DNA of 64,000 bases from Bacteroidota bacterium (GCA_947456625.1 CANGQJ010000001.1:124001-188000), one strand, 5' to 3'. Numbered from the stretch's first letter, positions 45,703 through 55,859 are shown. A program made the numbers and translations. The notes: a model not told the origin generated them from the letters alone.

Positions 45703-46521
45703 ATGTCTGAAAAAAAACGAATATTATACATCGCAACCGAAATGTCACCTTATTTAGAGTTGACAGAGTTTGCTGAGGTAATTAATAAGTTGGCTATTAA
45801 GAGCAATGATAGTGGATTGGAAGTACGTTGTATCATGCCAAGGTTTGGCGTAATTAATGAAAGAAGACATCGCTTACATGAAGTGGTTCGTTTATCTGGA
45901 ATTAATGTTCAAGTGGACAGCGACGATTACCCTTTACAAATTAAAGTAGCTTCTTTACCAAATGCCAGATTACAGGTTTATTTTTTAGAGAACGAAGATT
46001 TCTTCAAACGCAAACAAATTTTTCACGACGAAAATGAAACTTGGTTTGATGATAACGCCTTAAGAACTGTGTTTTTTTGCAGAGGTGCCTTAGAAACAGT
46101 TAAAAAGTTTGGCTGGCCTCCCGATATTATTCATTGTAGTGGATGGATGACTGGTTTAATTCCAGCATATATTAAAACTGCATTTAAAAAAGAGCCTGTA
46201 TTCTCCAATTCAAAAGTTGTGTTTACAATAGGCGCCAATACTTTTGAAGAAAAGTTTAGCAAGGACTTTTTAGCCAAAGCTATTATCAATGCTAACATTA
46301 AGGAAAAGGAATTAGAACCATTTAAGGATTTAAATAATGCAGCCATGTTTAGAGGGGGTGCTACATATGCAGATGCTATTTCATTTGGCTCTGATATTAT
46401 TGATAAAAAATTAGTTTCTGAATTTTCTGCAGTAAAAGGCAAAAAAGTGGTTCCTTTTAATGGCTGGGATTCCGATTTAACAGAGTATTTAGATTTATAC
46501 AACGAACTTGCAGGCAAGTAA
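45703..46521 (+). CDS. Short glycogen/starch synthase-like (GT5 N-domain) protein
   Basis: A 272-residue protein starting MSEKKRILYIATEMSPYLELTEFAE, the opening of glycogen synthase (GT5) N-terminal domains. IIHCSGWMTGLIPAYIK at about 142-158 corresponds to the H-x-x-D/S-W-x-x-x segment of that family. The C-terminal nucleotide-sugar domain (with E-x7-E) is absent, so it cannot be a complete GT5 enzyme. Similar short proteins are present in many Bacteroidota. A promoter element lies just upstream, and the DUF4270 gene follows 14 bases later. Confidence 0.75.
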   Translation: MSEKKRILYIATEMSPYLELTEFAEVINKLAIKSNDSGLEVRCIMPRFGVINERRHRLHEVVRLSGINVQVDSDDYPLQIKVASLPNARLQVYFLENEDFFKRKQIFHDENETWFDDNALRTVFFCRGALETVKKFGWPPDIIHCSGWMTGLIPAYIKTAFKKEPVFSNSKVVFTIGANTFEEKFSKDFLAKAIINANIKEKELEPFKDLNNAAMFRGGATYADAISFGSDIIDKKLVSEFSAVKGKKVVPFNGWDSDLTEYLDLYNELAGK

Positions 46522-46535
46522 TTACAAATTAATTC

Positions 46536-48011
46536 ATGGCATCAAATAAATTAGTGAAAAACATTTCTATATTCTTATTTATAGGTTTCGTTCTTTCTGC
46601 ATGTACACGTATTGCGAGTTCTGAAATTGGACTAGGTTTATTGCCTGCGTCAGATTCATTTAATACCAAGGATACAATTTTAGATGTTGAAACAGAAACA
46701 GCCGATAGGCCTGATTCTTTAAGAGTATATGGTTCTGATAATAACGTGGTTGGAAACATTAGTAATGATCCAATTTTTGGCACTACAACGGCTAGCATGT
46801 ATTTCCAATTAAAGCCAAGTTATTTCCCATTTGCTTTAACTGGGAATAAGGATAGTATAATTGTAGATTCTGCTGTTTTAATTCTTTCATATAAAGGATT
46901 TTACGGAGATTCTACAAAGCCTGTTACTTTTAATTTAAGAAGAATTAGTGCTTCAACGCCATTGCTAGTAGATACAAGTTATGCAAGCAATTACCCAGAG
47001 GTATATAATATTCAAACCGATGCTACGATGGCAAATCCTTATACTTTGGATTTTGCGCATGTAGGCGATTCCATAAAAAACAAATTTGAGCTAGCTAATA
47101 ATCAAATTCGTATTCCTTTAAATAAAACGTTTAGAGATTTATTTACAAAAGTGTTTGATACCAATACAGCTTATAAAACCGACACCACACTGCGTCAATA
47201 TTTCCCTGGTTTTGCATTAACTACAACTGCATCAAGTAATAATAATGTATTAGTGGTCATTAATTTATTAGACACAAACACTAAACTTGGATTATACTAT
47301 ACCACTAATTCTTCTACAACTGTTGGTGCAAGGGATACGGTAGTGGATTATTTTAAGTTTACAACATATGACAATGCATATGCGAATTTTATAAAAAGAA
47401 ACCGCTCAGGTTCCGAGGTGGCTAAGCATTATGGCATTGCAAAAGATTCTTTAGTATATGTACAAACAAGTCCTGGAACTATGGTTAAGATTAAAGTGCC
47501 TGGCTTAAAGAATTTTGCTAATAAAATTATTCACAGAGCCGAGCTAATTGCAGAGCAAGTACCCACTTCAAATCCAAGTAGTTTTGAGTCCAAATGGATT
47601 GCTCCTGAGTATTTGTTTTTAGGTGCTTATGATAGTGCAACAAAATCTATCAGAAATGTTCCAAATGATTACCAAGGCACCGTTAATTCGGCCCAATTTG
47701 CAAGATTTGGTGGCAGGGTTATTTATAAAACCCTATTAGGCTTTGACAATGTAGCTACCTATAACTTTAATATTAGTAGGTACATGCAGGGGGTGGTTTC
47801 TCGCAAGGATTCAATTTTTGATTTAAGAATCATGGCTCCAGTAAATGACTCTATTAAGTATGTACCTCCTTATCCTTATAATTTATCTGCAGGGGTGGAT
47901 TATATTTCAAGAGCAGTTGCCAATCAAGCAGCTATTGGACGTGTGCGACTTGGAGGGGGAAGCCACTCTAAGTTTAGAATGCGTTTACATGTTTATTATT
48001 CTGATTTATAA
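46536..48011 (+). CDS. DUF4270 lipoprotein
   Basis: A 491-residue predicted outer-membrane-facing lipoprotein with a lipobox LSAC (Cys23 after a hydrophobic signal). The remainder is beta-rich; the pattern ASSEIGLGLLPASD followed by repeated PDSLRVYGSDNN-like and NPYT-like strands fits the DUF4270 family of Bacteroidota, whose role is unknown. It lies 14 bases after the GT5-like gene and probably shares its transcript. Confidence 0.85.
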   Translation: MASNKLVKNISIFLFIGFVLSACTRIASSEIGLGLLPASDSFNTKDTILDVETETADRPDSLRVYGSDNNVVGNISNDPIFGTTTASMYFQLKPSYFPFALTGNKDSIIVDSAVLILSYKGFYGDSTKPVTFNLRRISASTPLLVDTSYASNYPEVYNIQTDATMANPYTLDFAHVGDSIKNKFELANNQIRIPLNKTFRDLFTKVFDTNTAYKTDTTLRQYFPGFALTTTASSNNNVLVVINLLDTNTKLGLYYTTNSSTTVGARDTVVDYFKFTTYDNAYANFIKRNRSGSEVAKHYGIAKDSLVYVQTSPGTMVKIKVPGLKNFANKIIHRAELIAEQVPTSNPSSFESKWIAPEYLFLGAYDSATKSIRNVPNDYQGTVNSAQFARFGGRVIYKTLLGFDNVATYNFNISRYMQGVVSRKDSIFDLRIMAPVNDSIKYVPPYPYNLSAGVDYISRAVANQAAIGRVRLGGGSHSKFRMRLHVYYSDL

Positions 48012-48028
48012 TCATTAATAATTATTAA

Positions 48029-48036
48029 TATATTTG
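48029..48036 (+). promoter_or_regulatory. -7 promoter element for metK
   Basis: TATATTTG matches TAnnTTTG, 30 bases before the metK start. Confidence 0.6.
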
Positions 48037-48066
48037 CACTTTAAAAATTCATCTAAATCATAAAAT

Positions 48067-49320
48067 ATGCCTTATTTATTTACATCAGAGAGCGTATCGG
48101 AAGGACATCCAGACAAAGTAGCGGATCAGATTTCAGACGCATTAATTGACAACTTTTTGGCGTTTGATCCACAGTCAAAAGTGGCATGTGAAACTTTAGT
48201 TACTACAGGTCAAGTAGTACTTGCCGGAGAGGTAAAATCTAAAGCCTACTTAGACGTTCAAACTATTGCACGTGATGTAATTAAGAAAATTGGATATATA
48301 AAGAGTGAATATATGTTTGAGGCGGATAGCTGTGGAGTATTAAGTGCAATCCACGAACAATCTGCAGATATTAATCAAGGGGTAGACAGAAAAAAGAAAG
48401 AGGAGCAAGGCGCTGGTGACCAAGGTATGATGTTTGGTTATGCTACAAATGAAACCGACGACTACATGCCATTAGCTTTGGACTTGGCACATAAAATCTT
48501 AGTTGAATTAGCTGCTTTAAGAAGAGAGAATAAGGCAATTAAATATTTACGTCCCGATGCAAAGTCACAGGTTACTTTAGAGTACAACGACAAAAACGAG
48601 CCAGTACGTATTGATGCCATTGTGGTAAGCACACAACACGACGATTTTGATGCAGAAGGCAAGATGCTTGCAAAAATCAAAAAAGATATTGTTGAGATTT
48701 TAATTCCTAGAGTTAAAGCAAAATATAAGAAATACGCTAAGTTGTTTAACAACGACATTAAGTATCATATTAACCCAACAGGTAAGTTTGTAATTGGTGG
48801 ACCACATGGTGACACTGGTTTAACAGGCCGTAAAATTATTGTAGATACTTACGGTGGTAAAGGTGCACACGGTGGTGGAGCCTTCTCTGGTAAAGACCCT
48901 AGTAAGGTAGACCGCTCGGCTGCATACGCTACGCGTCATATTGCTAAAAACTTAGTAGCTGCAGGTGTAGCAAGTGAAGTATTAGTTCAAGTATCTTACG
49001 CTATTGGTGTTGCTAAGCCAACTTCTATTAACGTAAACACTTACGGTACTGCTAAAGTAAAATTAACCGATGGTCAAATTGGTAAATTAGTAGAAAGTAT
49101 TTTTGATATGCGTCCTTACTTTATTGAGCAAAGATTAAAGTTAAGAACTCCAATGTATAGTGAGACTGCTGCTTACGGACACATGGGTCGTAAAAATGAG
49201 ACAGTTACTAAAACATTTACTACTCCAGACGGCAAAAAGAAAGTGATGAAAGTAGAATTGTTTACTTGGGAGAAATTAGATTATGTAGCGAAAGTTAAAA
49301 AAGCTTTCGGTTTAAAATAA
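48067..49320 (+). CDS. metK: S-adenosylmethionine synthetase
   Basis: A 417-residue enzyme forming SAM from methionine and ATP. The opening [20 protein letters not shown] is the first signature. [12 protein letters not shown] (substrate loop), [17 protein letters not shown] and [20 protein letters not shown] (methionine-binding signature) are all present. The length is slightly above the E. coli enzyme (384), mostly through insertions in the middle. No SAM riboswitch is visible in the short leader. A strong terminator follows. Confidence 0.97.
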   Translation: MPYLFTSESVSEGHPDKVADQISDALIDNFLAFDPQSKVACETLVTTGQVVLAGEVKSKAYLDVQTIARDVIKKIGYIKSEYMFEADSCGVLSAIHEQSADINQGVDRKKKEEQGAGDQGMMFGYATNETDDYMPLALDLAHKILVELAALRRENKAIKYLRPDAKSQVTLEYNDKNEPVRIDAIVVSTQHDDFDAEGKMLAKIKKDIVEILIPRVKAKYKKYAKLFNNDIKYHINPTGKFVIGGPHGDTGLTGRKIIVDTYGGKGAHGGGAFSGKDPSKVDRSAAYATRHIAKNLVAAGVASEVLVQVSYAIGVAKPTSINVNTYGTAKVKLTDGQIGKLVESIFDMRPYFIEQRLKLRTPMYSETAAYGHMGRKNETVTKTFTTPDGKKKVMKVELFTWEKLDYVAKVKKAFGLK

Positions 49321-49335
49321 TTGAATGATTAATTT

Positions 49336-49375
49336 AAAAGCCCGTTCCAAATTTCTGGACGGGCTTTTTATTTTT
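49336..49375. terminator. Terminator after metK
   Basis: AAAAGCCCGTCC-like arms (AAAAGCCCGTTCCA with TGGACGGGCTTTT) form a GC-rich stem followed by a T-run. The T-run also forms the TATTTTTG promoter element of the next gene at 49369-49376. Confidence 0.9.
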
Positions 49376-49376
49376 G
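49369..49376 (+). promoter_or_regulatory. -7 promoter element overlapping the metK terminator
   Basis: TATTTTTG matches TAnnTTTG and lies inside the terminator T-run, 30 bases before the NUDIX gene start. Confidence 0.5.
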
Positions 49377-49406
49377 CAAAGTATTTGATTTGTGAATTTC
49401 AATTAA

Positions 49407-49982
49407 ATGAATATGCCAAAACTGGATCAACAAGCTCAAGAAAATCCTTGGAAAAAAATAGGTAGTGAATTAAAATATGACAATCCTTGGATAAGCTTAA
49501 CTGAATTTAAAGTTATCACTCCAGCAGGCACTGAGGGGATCTATGGCAAAGTTCATTTTAAAAATATAGCAATTGGTATTATTGCTTTAGATGAAAACGA
49601 CAATATTTATTTAGTTGGGCAATACCGTTTTCCTTTAGATTTATACAGTTGGGAAATTCCTGAAGGAGGATGCCCAGAGGGTACTAATTGGTTGGACACG
49701 GCAAAAAGAGAATTAAAAGAGGAAACTGGTTTTGAAGCAGGCAAATGGACAGAAATTTTGCAAATGCATGTTTCAAATTCGGTGTCAGATGAGTTTGCAA
49801 TTGTATATGCGGCTCAGGAATTAAAAGCCGGCATTGCCGAACCCGAAGATACCGAGGATTTAAAAGTTATAAAACTTCCATTTTCAGAAGCATTAAATTG
49901 GGTGATGGAGGGCAAAATAACCGACTCCATTTCGGTTGCAGCAATTCTTAAATGGGAGTTGCTTAAATATAAAAAAGGTTAA
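49407..49982 (+). CDS. NUDIX hydrolase (ADP-ribose pyrophosphatase-like)
   Basis: A 191-residue hydrolase of nucleoside diphosphate compounds. The Nudix box begins at Gly87: G-x5-Thr93-x7-Arg101-Glu102-Leu-x-Glu105-Glu106-x-Gly108-Phe. The Glu expected at position 93 is Thr, though Glu91 is two residues away. The metal-binding Glu105/Glu106 remain. The upstream segment VGQYRFPLDLYSWEIPEGG is typical of ADP-sugar pyrophosphatases. It starts a plus-strand run with the TrmH, GSCFA and acylase genes. Confidence 0.87.
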   Translation: MNMPKLDQQAQENPWKKIGSELKYDNPWISLTEFKVITPAGTEGIYGKVHFKNIAIGIIALDENDNIYLVGQYRFPLDLYSWEIPEGGCPEGTNWLDTAKRELKEETGFEAGKWTEILQMHVSNSVSDEFAIVYAAQELKAGIAEPEDTEDLKVIKLPFSEALNWVMEGKITDSISVAAILKWELLKYKKG

Positions 49983-49991
49983 CTTTGAATT

Positions 49992-50813
49992 ATGCAGGAA
50001 AGGTCAAATAATTCGGATCGTAAATATAGTGGACAACGTAGGTTTTCTCCACGTCCAAGTTTTACTACTGAACGTAAATTTATTATAGGAAGGCAGCCTT
50101 TAATAGAGTCACTTAATTCAGGTGCCAATATTGAAAAAATATTAATTCAAAAAAACGCACAAGGCGAGGGATTGAATGAAATAAAACAACTTGCTAGAGA
50201 CCTTACTATACCTATACAATTGGTCCCTATTGAAAAATTAAATGGGATGTCAAAAGCCAATCATCAAGGAGTATTGGCCTTTATTTCCAATGTAAAATAT
50301 TTAGACTTACAATCAGTAATAGATTTTGTTGTAGCAAAAGGAGAAACTCCTTTATTTGTAATGCTTGACGGGGTAACCGATGTGCGAAATATTGGTGCAA
50401 TTAGTAGAAGTATTCATTGTTGCGGCGCACAAGCACTAATTATACCTGACAAAGGGGTAGGTGCATTAAACGAAGAAGCATTTAAAAGTAGCGCAGGAGC
50501 ATTAGAACATATCCATGTTGTTAGGGTTAGTAGTTTATTAAAAGCGGTAGACGACTTACATTTAAATGGCATTCAAGTTTTTACAAGTGAAATGCGTGCC
50601 GATAAAAATGTACATGAATTAGATTTCAACATGCCCAGTTGTATCATCATGGGAGATGAAGGCAGGGGTGTACAACCTTATTTAGCAAAAGCAGCCGATT
50701 ACTTTTTTAAAATACCCATGGCTACTAATTTTGATTCCTTTAATGTTTCGGTAGCAGCAGGCATTGTGCTATATGAAGCTATGAAGCAAAGGTTATTTCC
50801 AGCAAGTAAATAG
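49992..50813 (+). CDS. rlmB: TrmH-family RNA ribose 2'-O-methyltransferase (RlmB-like)
   Basis: A 273-residue SpoU/TrmH-type enzyme. Residues about 30-100 resemble the L30e-like RNA-binding domain (FIIGRQPLIESLNSG). The knotted SAM-binding domain has DVRNIGAISRS (motif 1), CIIMGDEGRGV (motif 2) and NVSVAAGIVLYE (motif 3). RlmB methylates G2251 of 23S rRNA in E. coli; that exact target is inferred. The first 20 residues are basic and probably disordered. It starts nine bases after the NUDIX stop. Confidence 0.88.
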   Translation: MQERSNNSDRKYSGQRRFSPRPSFTTERKFIIGRQPLIESLNSGANIEKILIQKNAQGEGLNEIKQLARDLTIPIQLVPIEKLNGMSKANHQGVLAFISNVKYLDLQSVIDFVVAKGETPLFVMLDGVTDVRNIGAISRSIHCCGAQALIIPDKGVGALNEEAFKSSAGALEHIHVVRVSSLLKAVDDLHLNGIQVFTSEMRADKNVHELDFNMPSCIIMGDEGRGVQPYLAKAADYFFKIPMATNFDSFNVSVAAGIVLYEAMKQRLFPASK

Positions 50814-50819
50814 TGCAGT

Positions 50820-51830
50820 ATGAGTAGTTTAAAATTTAAACTTAGCTTAAGTCCAAAGGTTTCCGAAACTAATATAATATATCCAGGAAATATTATGTTA
50901 ATAGGGTCCTGTTTTACCGAAAATATTGGCGCCAAATTTAAGCACCATTTATTTGAAGTAAATGAAAATGCACATGGCATATTGTTTAATCCAATTAGCG
51001 TTCAAAATGCACTTTTAGATATTATTTCAAATAAGCAATACACTCCCTCCGATTTATTTTTTTTAAATGAACTATGGAATAGTTGGCATCATCACAGTAG
51101 GTTTTCGGGGATACATCAAAATCAAGTGCTTCAAAAAATTAATACATCCATAAACAATGCGCATCATTTTTTAAAAAAGGCAAATCATTTAGTAATAACA
51201 CTTGGGTCTGCTTGGCTGTATTTATTAAATCAAAATGCACCCAATAACAATGGGTTAGTAGTTGCTAATAATCATAAAGCACCTGCCAACTGGTTTACTA
51301 AAAAATTAATGCAGCCTACTGATTTAACGCTGCAATTAAATGTACTTATTAATGCATTAAAGCAATTTAATCCAAATATACATATCATATTTACCATTAG
51401 TCCTGTGAGACATTTAAGAGAAGGGTTGGTGGAAAATAATAGAAGTAAGGCTGTGTTAATACAATCGGTGCATGATGTTATTGTTGGTCACAATAAAGTG
51501 GAATATTTTCCTGCTTATGAATATGTCATTGATGATTTAAGGGACTACCGTTTTTATGCCGAGGATTTAGTACATCCCAATTATTTGGCCACCAATTATG
51601 TATGGGAGCAGTTATTGGAAACTTATATTTCAACAGATACACAAATAATTATGAAACAAGTTTCCGAGCTACAATTGGCCTTAAATCACAAGCCTTTTAA
51701 TTCAGGATCGGCCGCCCATCAAAAATTTATTGAATCCTGTATTCAAAAAGTACATACTTTAATGCTACAGCATCCTTCACTTCCCTTACAAGAGCATCTT
51801 CATTTTTTTAAATCAAAAGTTGACGAATAA
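50820..51830 (+). CDS. GSCFA-domain protein
   Basis: A 336-residue protein with the signature GSCFTENIGAKF at about 24-35 that names the family, then VITLGSAWLYLLN and FTISPVRHLREGLVENNRSKA. The fold is related to SGNH/GDSL hydrolases, with the first block matching the nucleophile loop (Ser25) and YFAEDLVHPN near residue 242-252 carrying the likely Asp/His. Substrate and role are unknown. It is closely packed, six bases after the rlmB-like gene and 30 before the acylase. Confidence 0.85.
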   Translation: MSSLKFKLSLSPKVSETNIIYPGNIMLIGSCFTENIGAKFKHHLFEVNENAHGILFNPISVQNALLDIISNKQYTPSDLFFLNELWNSWHHHSRFSGIHQNQVLQKINTSINNAHHFLKKANHLVITLGSAWLYLLNQNAPNNNGLVVANNHKAPANWFTKKLMQPTDLTLQLNVLINALKQFNPNIHIIFTISPVRHLREGLVENNRSKAVLIQSVHDVIVGHNKVEYFPAYEYVIDDLRDYRFYAEDLVHPNYLATNYVWEQLLETYISTDTQIIMKQVSELQLALNHKPFNSGSAAHQKFIESCIQKVHTLMLQHPSLPLQEHLHFFKSKVDE

Positions 51831-51860
51831 TTACTTAATTTAGTTCTCTAAATTATTAGT

Positions 51861-54338
51861 ATGCGATTACTGCCATTAATTGTTTCTACTGTTACTACCA
51901 TTGGACTTGTTACTGTATTAAATACACAACTTCCTATAGGAGCTACCAAGTCACCAAGACTAGGTTATTTTTTATCTCCTCAACAAGGATTCTGGAAAAA
52001 TGCCGAAAAAGTGAACACTAATTTTGATGCTTCTATAATTTCAAATGAATTAAAAGGGAACATAGACGTTTACATGGATGACAGGTTGGTTCCACACATT
52101 TATGCCGACCATGATGAAGATGCCTATTTTGTTCAAGGATATTTGCATGCAAAATTTAGATTATGGCAAATGGATTTCCAAACAAGAGTTGCTTCGGGCA
52201 GGTTAAGTGAAATTGCAGGTGCAGACAAACTTTCTATAGATCGTTTTTTTAGAAGATTAGGAATGGTTTATGGTGCAGAACAAACCGAACAATATATTAA
52301 TGAGCATAATCCAGTAATGAAAGCAACAGTAGATGCTTACACTGCAGGAGTGAATGCTTATTTGAAAAATTTATCAGCCGAGGATATTCCGTTTGAATAT
52401 AAATTAATGGATTACAAACCAGAGCAATGGACCCCTAAAAAAACATATTTGTTTTTAATGTTCATGTCTTATGATTTAACCGGAAGGGCAGCAACGGCCG
52501 ATTTACAATTAACCAACACTAGGGATTTTTTAGGCTATGATTTATTTGATAAATTATATACCAATAAACAAGATTCGTTGGATCCTATTATCCCAAAAGG
52601 AACAGAATTTACAAACGCCTCCATAAAGCCTATTAAACCTGCAACTGCCGATTTAAATTATCTAAAAAAACAAAATCTAAATGTAAGTGCAAATAATCAA
52701 GTAATGCCCGATGCGCCAGATAAAAACAATGGTAGTAATAACTGGGCTGTGGCAGGTAGCAAAACAAAATCGGGACGTCCTATTTTATGTAGCGACCCGC
52801 ACTTAGGATTAAACCTTCCTTCACTGTGGTATGAAGTGCAAATTACAACACCAACGCACAGCACTTATGGCGCTAGTTTTCCAGGTTCTCCTGCAGTAAT
52901 CATTGGCTTTAATGATAGTTTAGCATGGGGCGTTACAAACGCAGGAAGAGACGTATTAGATTATTACGAAATTAAATTTAAAGATAGTACACAACAACAG
53001 TATTGGTATAATGGTACTTGGCAAGCAACTACGAATCGCCAAGAAATAATAAAAGTTAAAGATAGTTTGGATGTGGTTGAAAATATTGCAATGACCAATT
53101 GGGGGCCAACAATGTTTGACGCTCATTATCAAAATCCACAATCAAAAGGAAAAAATTTAGCCGTAAAATGGACTGGTCACGAAGCATCTACAGGCGTTGA
53201 AACTTTTTACAGATTAAACCGCGCCAAAAATTTTGATGATTATTTAATGGCTATTTCACTTTGGAAGTGTCCAGGTCAAAATTTTGTATTTGCAAGTAAA
53301 GCAGGGGACATAGCAATAAAGCAACAAGGAAATTTTGTTGCAAGATGGGATAGACAAGGTGACTTTATCATGCCAGGAGACGATAGTACTTATAGGTGGC
53401 AGGGTATGATACCAAATTTTGAAAATCCAATGATTAAAAATCCGGAAAGAGGTTTTGTGAGTAGTGCAAATCAAAAGTCGGTAGATTCTACCTATGCTTA
53501 CTATCTAGGTACTGCGGCATCATTTCCATTGTATCGTGGTATTAGTGTAAACAAAAGGCTTGCTGTAATGAATCAAATAACTGCAGTCGACATGCAAAAA
53601 TTACAAACCGATAATTATAATGTTTTTGCCGAAGTGGCAAGACCTGCACTAATGCGTTTTATTAATACAAATACATTAAGTCCCAATGCACAAAGAATGG
53701 TAAGGGAAATGACTAATTGGAATTTGTACAATAATGAAAATGAAAAAGGAATTACGGTATTTAAAATTATTTGGGATAGCGTTGAAAATGCAGTCTGGGG
53801 TGATGAGCTTTCGGCTTCGCCTATTCCACTAACAAAGCCAGAAGCATTTGTTTTACTGGATCAAATGAATAAGGATAGTAATTTTTCTGTAGCAGATGAT
53901 ATTAGAACCAAGGGCAAGATAGAAACCCTAAAAGAACAAATTAATTTAGGGGTAGAACAAGCCACTGTAAAATTAATAGAATTAGAAAAAGAAGGTAAGT
54001 TAGCTTGGGGTGCTTTTAAATCAACCAAAGTGTTGCACTTAACTAAAATTCCTGCATTAAGTAGGTTAAACTTGCCAATAGGAGGCGGTGTCAATATAAT
54101 TAATGCAACCACCGATGTACATGGACCAAGTTGGCGAATGGTAGTTCATTTAACCGACGAAATAGAAGCATATGGTTTATATCCTGGTGGTCAGAGTGGG
54201 AATCCTGGAAGTATTTATTACGACACTTTTGTTGATTATTGGGCTGCAGGTAAATATTATAGATTATTGTTTTTGCCCAAAGAAAAATTGGTATCCAATG
54301 AACACACCAAATGGCATATTCAATTTAAAAAAGCCTAA
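51861..54338 (+). CDS. Penicillin acylase-family N-terminal nucleophile hydrolase
   Basis: An 825-residue amidase. An N-terminal hydrophobic segment (residues 4-20) suggests export. The maturation site is NGSNNWAVAG: chain cleavage before Ser292 would free the catalytic nucleophile and split the protein into alpha and beta subunits. SDPHLGLNLPSLWYE at 306-320 and the ending DFVDYWAAGKYYRL are typical. Relatives cleave penicillin G, acyl-homoserine lactones or other amides; the natural substrate here cannot be told. Confidence 0.92.
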   Translation: MRLLPLIVSTVTTIGLVTVLNTQLPIGATKSPRLGYFLSPQQGFWKNAEKVNTNFDASIISNELKGNIDVYMDDRLVPHIYADHDEDAYFVQGYLHAKFRLWQMDFQTRVASGRLSEIAGADKLSIDRFFRRLGMVYGAEQTEQYINEHNPVMKATVDAYTAGVNAYLKNLSAEDIPFEYKLMDYKPEQWTPKKTYLFLMFMSYDLTGRAATADLQLTNTRDFLGYDLFDKLYTNKQDSLDPIIPKGTEFTNASIKPIKPATADLNYLKKQNLNVSANNQVMPDAPDKNNGSNNWAVAGSKTKSGRPILCSDPHLGLNLPSLWYEVQITTPTHSTYGASFPGSPAVIIGFNDSLAWGVTNAGRDVLDYYEIKFKDSTQQQYWYNGTWQATTNRQEIIKVKDSLDVVENIAMTNWGPTMFDAHYQNPQSKGKNLAVKWTGHEASTGVETFYRLNRAKNFDDYLMAISLWKCPGQNFVFASKAGDIAIKQQGNFVARWDRQGDFIMPGDDSTYRWQGMIPNFENPMIKNPERGFVSSANQKSVDSTYAYYLGTAASFPLYRGISVNKRLAVMNQITAVDMQKLQTDNYNVFAEVARPALMRFINTNTLSPNAQRMVREMTNWNLYNNENEKGITVFKIIWDSVENAVWGDELSASPIPLTKPEAFVLLDQMNKDSNFSVADDIRTKGKIETLKEQINLGVEQATVKLIELEKEGKLAWGAFKSTKVLHLTKIPALSRLNLPIGGGVNIINATTDVHGPSWRMVVHLTDEIEAYGLYPGGQSGNPGSIYYDTFVDYWAAGKYYRLLFLPKEKLVSNEHTKWHIQFKKA

Positions 54339-54366
54339 CTAAATTCAAATTCTTTAAACTTATTTT

Positions 54367-54738
54367 ATGAGTAATAATTCCGCAGTTAATTCCAAATTTA
54401 TTATCACTATATTTTTATCCGCTTTGTTTGCCTATGCAGTTGGGATTTATGGGAACCTGCCTTGGTGGAGTTTTGTTGTTACTAACTTTTTAATTTCAGT
54501 AGTAATTGTCCAAAAACCAAGCAGGGCATTTATTGCAGGTGCATTAGGGGTGGGATTACTATGGCTAACATTATCACTTTTAATTGATATTCAAAACAAT
54601 CATATTTTATCTATTAAAGTAGCCACTTTATTGCCATTAAAAGGGGCCTATTGGGCACTCATTTTAATTACTAGTATTATTGGATTTTTATTAGGGGGAC
54701 TGGCTGCTTTGTCGGGGGCTTACATTAGGAATAAGTAG
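54367..54738 (+). CDS. Small four-helix membrane protein, function unknown
   Basis: A 123-residue protein with four hydrophobic stretches (about 10-28, 35-50, 52-72 and 90-118) and short polar loops. I do not recognise its family. It lies 28 bases after the penicillin acylase gene and may be cotranscribed with it. A promoter for the next gene starts 15 bases downstream. Confidence 0.7.
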   Translation: MSNNSAVNSKFIITIFLSALFAYAVGIYGNLPWWSFVVTNFLISVVIVQKPSRAFIAGALGVGLLWLTLSLLIDIQNNHILSIKVATLLPLKGAYWALILITSIIGFLLGGLAALSGAYIRNK

Positions 54739-54752
54739 TAATTATTTTTATT

Positions 54753-54760
54753 TATCTTTG
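54753..54760 (+). promoter_or_regulatory. -7 promoter element for trhO
   Basis: TATCTTTG matches TAnnTTTG, 43 bases before the trhO start. Confidence 0.6.
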
Positions 54761-54803
54761 TAATGAATTTGCTTAACCTGTAATTGAGCTTAAATTTATT
54801 TAT

Positions 54804-55859
54804 ATGTCAGTACTACACAATCGTGTCTCCAACCAAGAGTTGAAGCAAAAGTTGTACGAGGAAAATTTTCCTAGAACAACAATTAGTTTTTATCAGTATT
54901 TTAATATTATAGATCCACAAGTTTTCAGAGATGAAATTTACAGTGCATTAAATGCAATGAAAGTATTTGGACGCATTTATGTAGCCACGGAAGGCATTAA
55001 TGCACAAGTAAGTGTCCCTGCTCATAACCTTGAATTATTTAGAGATTATTTGTACTCTTTTAATTCATTAAAAGGTATAAGATTAAACATCGCAATAAAT
55101 GATGACGGCAAAAGTTTCTGGGTTTTAAGAATTAAAGTAAGGGAAAAAATTGTCTCAGATGGTATATCCGACCCTGCGTTTAGTATGGACAATAAAGGCA
55201 AATATGTGAATGCGCAGGAAATGAATGACCTGTTAGAAAAGGGAGACACTATAGTTATTGATATGCGCAATCATTATGAATATGAGGTTGGGCATTTTGA
55301 AAAAGCCATTGAAATTCCTTCAGATACATTTAGAGAACAGTTGCCTATGGCTGCAGCAATGATGAAGGAAAATAAGGACAAAAATATTATCATGTATTGC
55401 ACTGGAGGTATAAGATGTGAAAAGGCAAGTGCGTATATGTTACACCAAGGTTTTAAAAATGTTTTTCATTTAGAAGGCGGCATTATTAATTATGCAAATA
55501 AAATTAAAGAGGCTGGCATAGAAAGTAAATTCAAGGGAAAGAATTTTGTTTTTGATGAAAGGCTTGGTGAAAAAATTACAGAAGATATTATTGCCAAGTG
55601 TCACCAATGTGGAAAGCCAGCCGATACGCATACCAATTGCAAAAACGACGCTTGTCATTTATTGTTTATTCAATGTGAAGACTGTGCCAAAACCTTTGAT
55701 GGTTGCTGTACTTTGGAATGCAAAGACGTTTATCACTTGCCATTAGAGGAACAGGAAAAACTTCGTGCTGGTAAAAAAAATGGCATTGCGGTTTTTAATA
55801 AAAGCAAACAAAGACTTAGACCAAGATTAGGAGAGGATATTTTGAATAAAAATTTATAA
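54804..55859 (+). CDS. trhO: tRNA uridine-34 hydroxylase TrhO (rhodanese-related)
   Basis: A 351-residue protein of the YceA/TrhO family that forms 5-hydroxyuridine at position 34 of tRNAs. An N-terminal acylphosphatase-like domain (about 25-115) precedes a rhodanese domain with Cys199 in YCTGGIRC. After that comes a cysteine-rich tail (CHQCGKP, CKNDACH, CEDC and CCTLEC), likely a zinc site. The last six bases overlap the convergent purC gene. Confidence 0.92.
   Translation: MSVLHNRVSNQELKQKLYEENFPRTTISFYQYFNIIDPQVFRDEIYSALNAMKVFGRIYVATEGINAQVSVPAHNLELFRDYLYSFNSLKGIRLNIAINDDGKSFWVLRIKVREKIVSDGISDPAFSMDNKGKYVNAQEMNDLLEKGDTIVIDMRNHYEYEVGHFEKAIEIPSDTFREQLPMAAAMMKENKDKNIIMYCTGGIRCEKASAYMLHQGFKNVFHLEGGIINYANKIKEAGIESKFKGKNFVFDERLGEKITEDIIAKCHQCGKPADTHTNCKNDACHLLFIQCEDCAKTFDGCCTLECKDVYHLPLEEQEKLRAGKKNGIAVFNKSKQRLRPRLGEDILNKNL

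Noticed and set aside
48012..48066. Possible SAM riboswitch before metK
   Set aside because: The gap is only 55 bases and shows none of the conserved SAM-aptamer elements.
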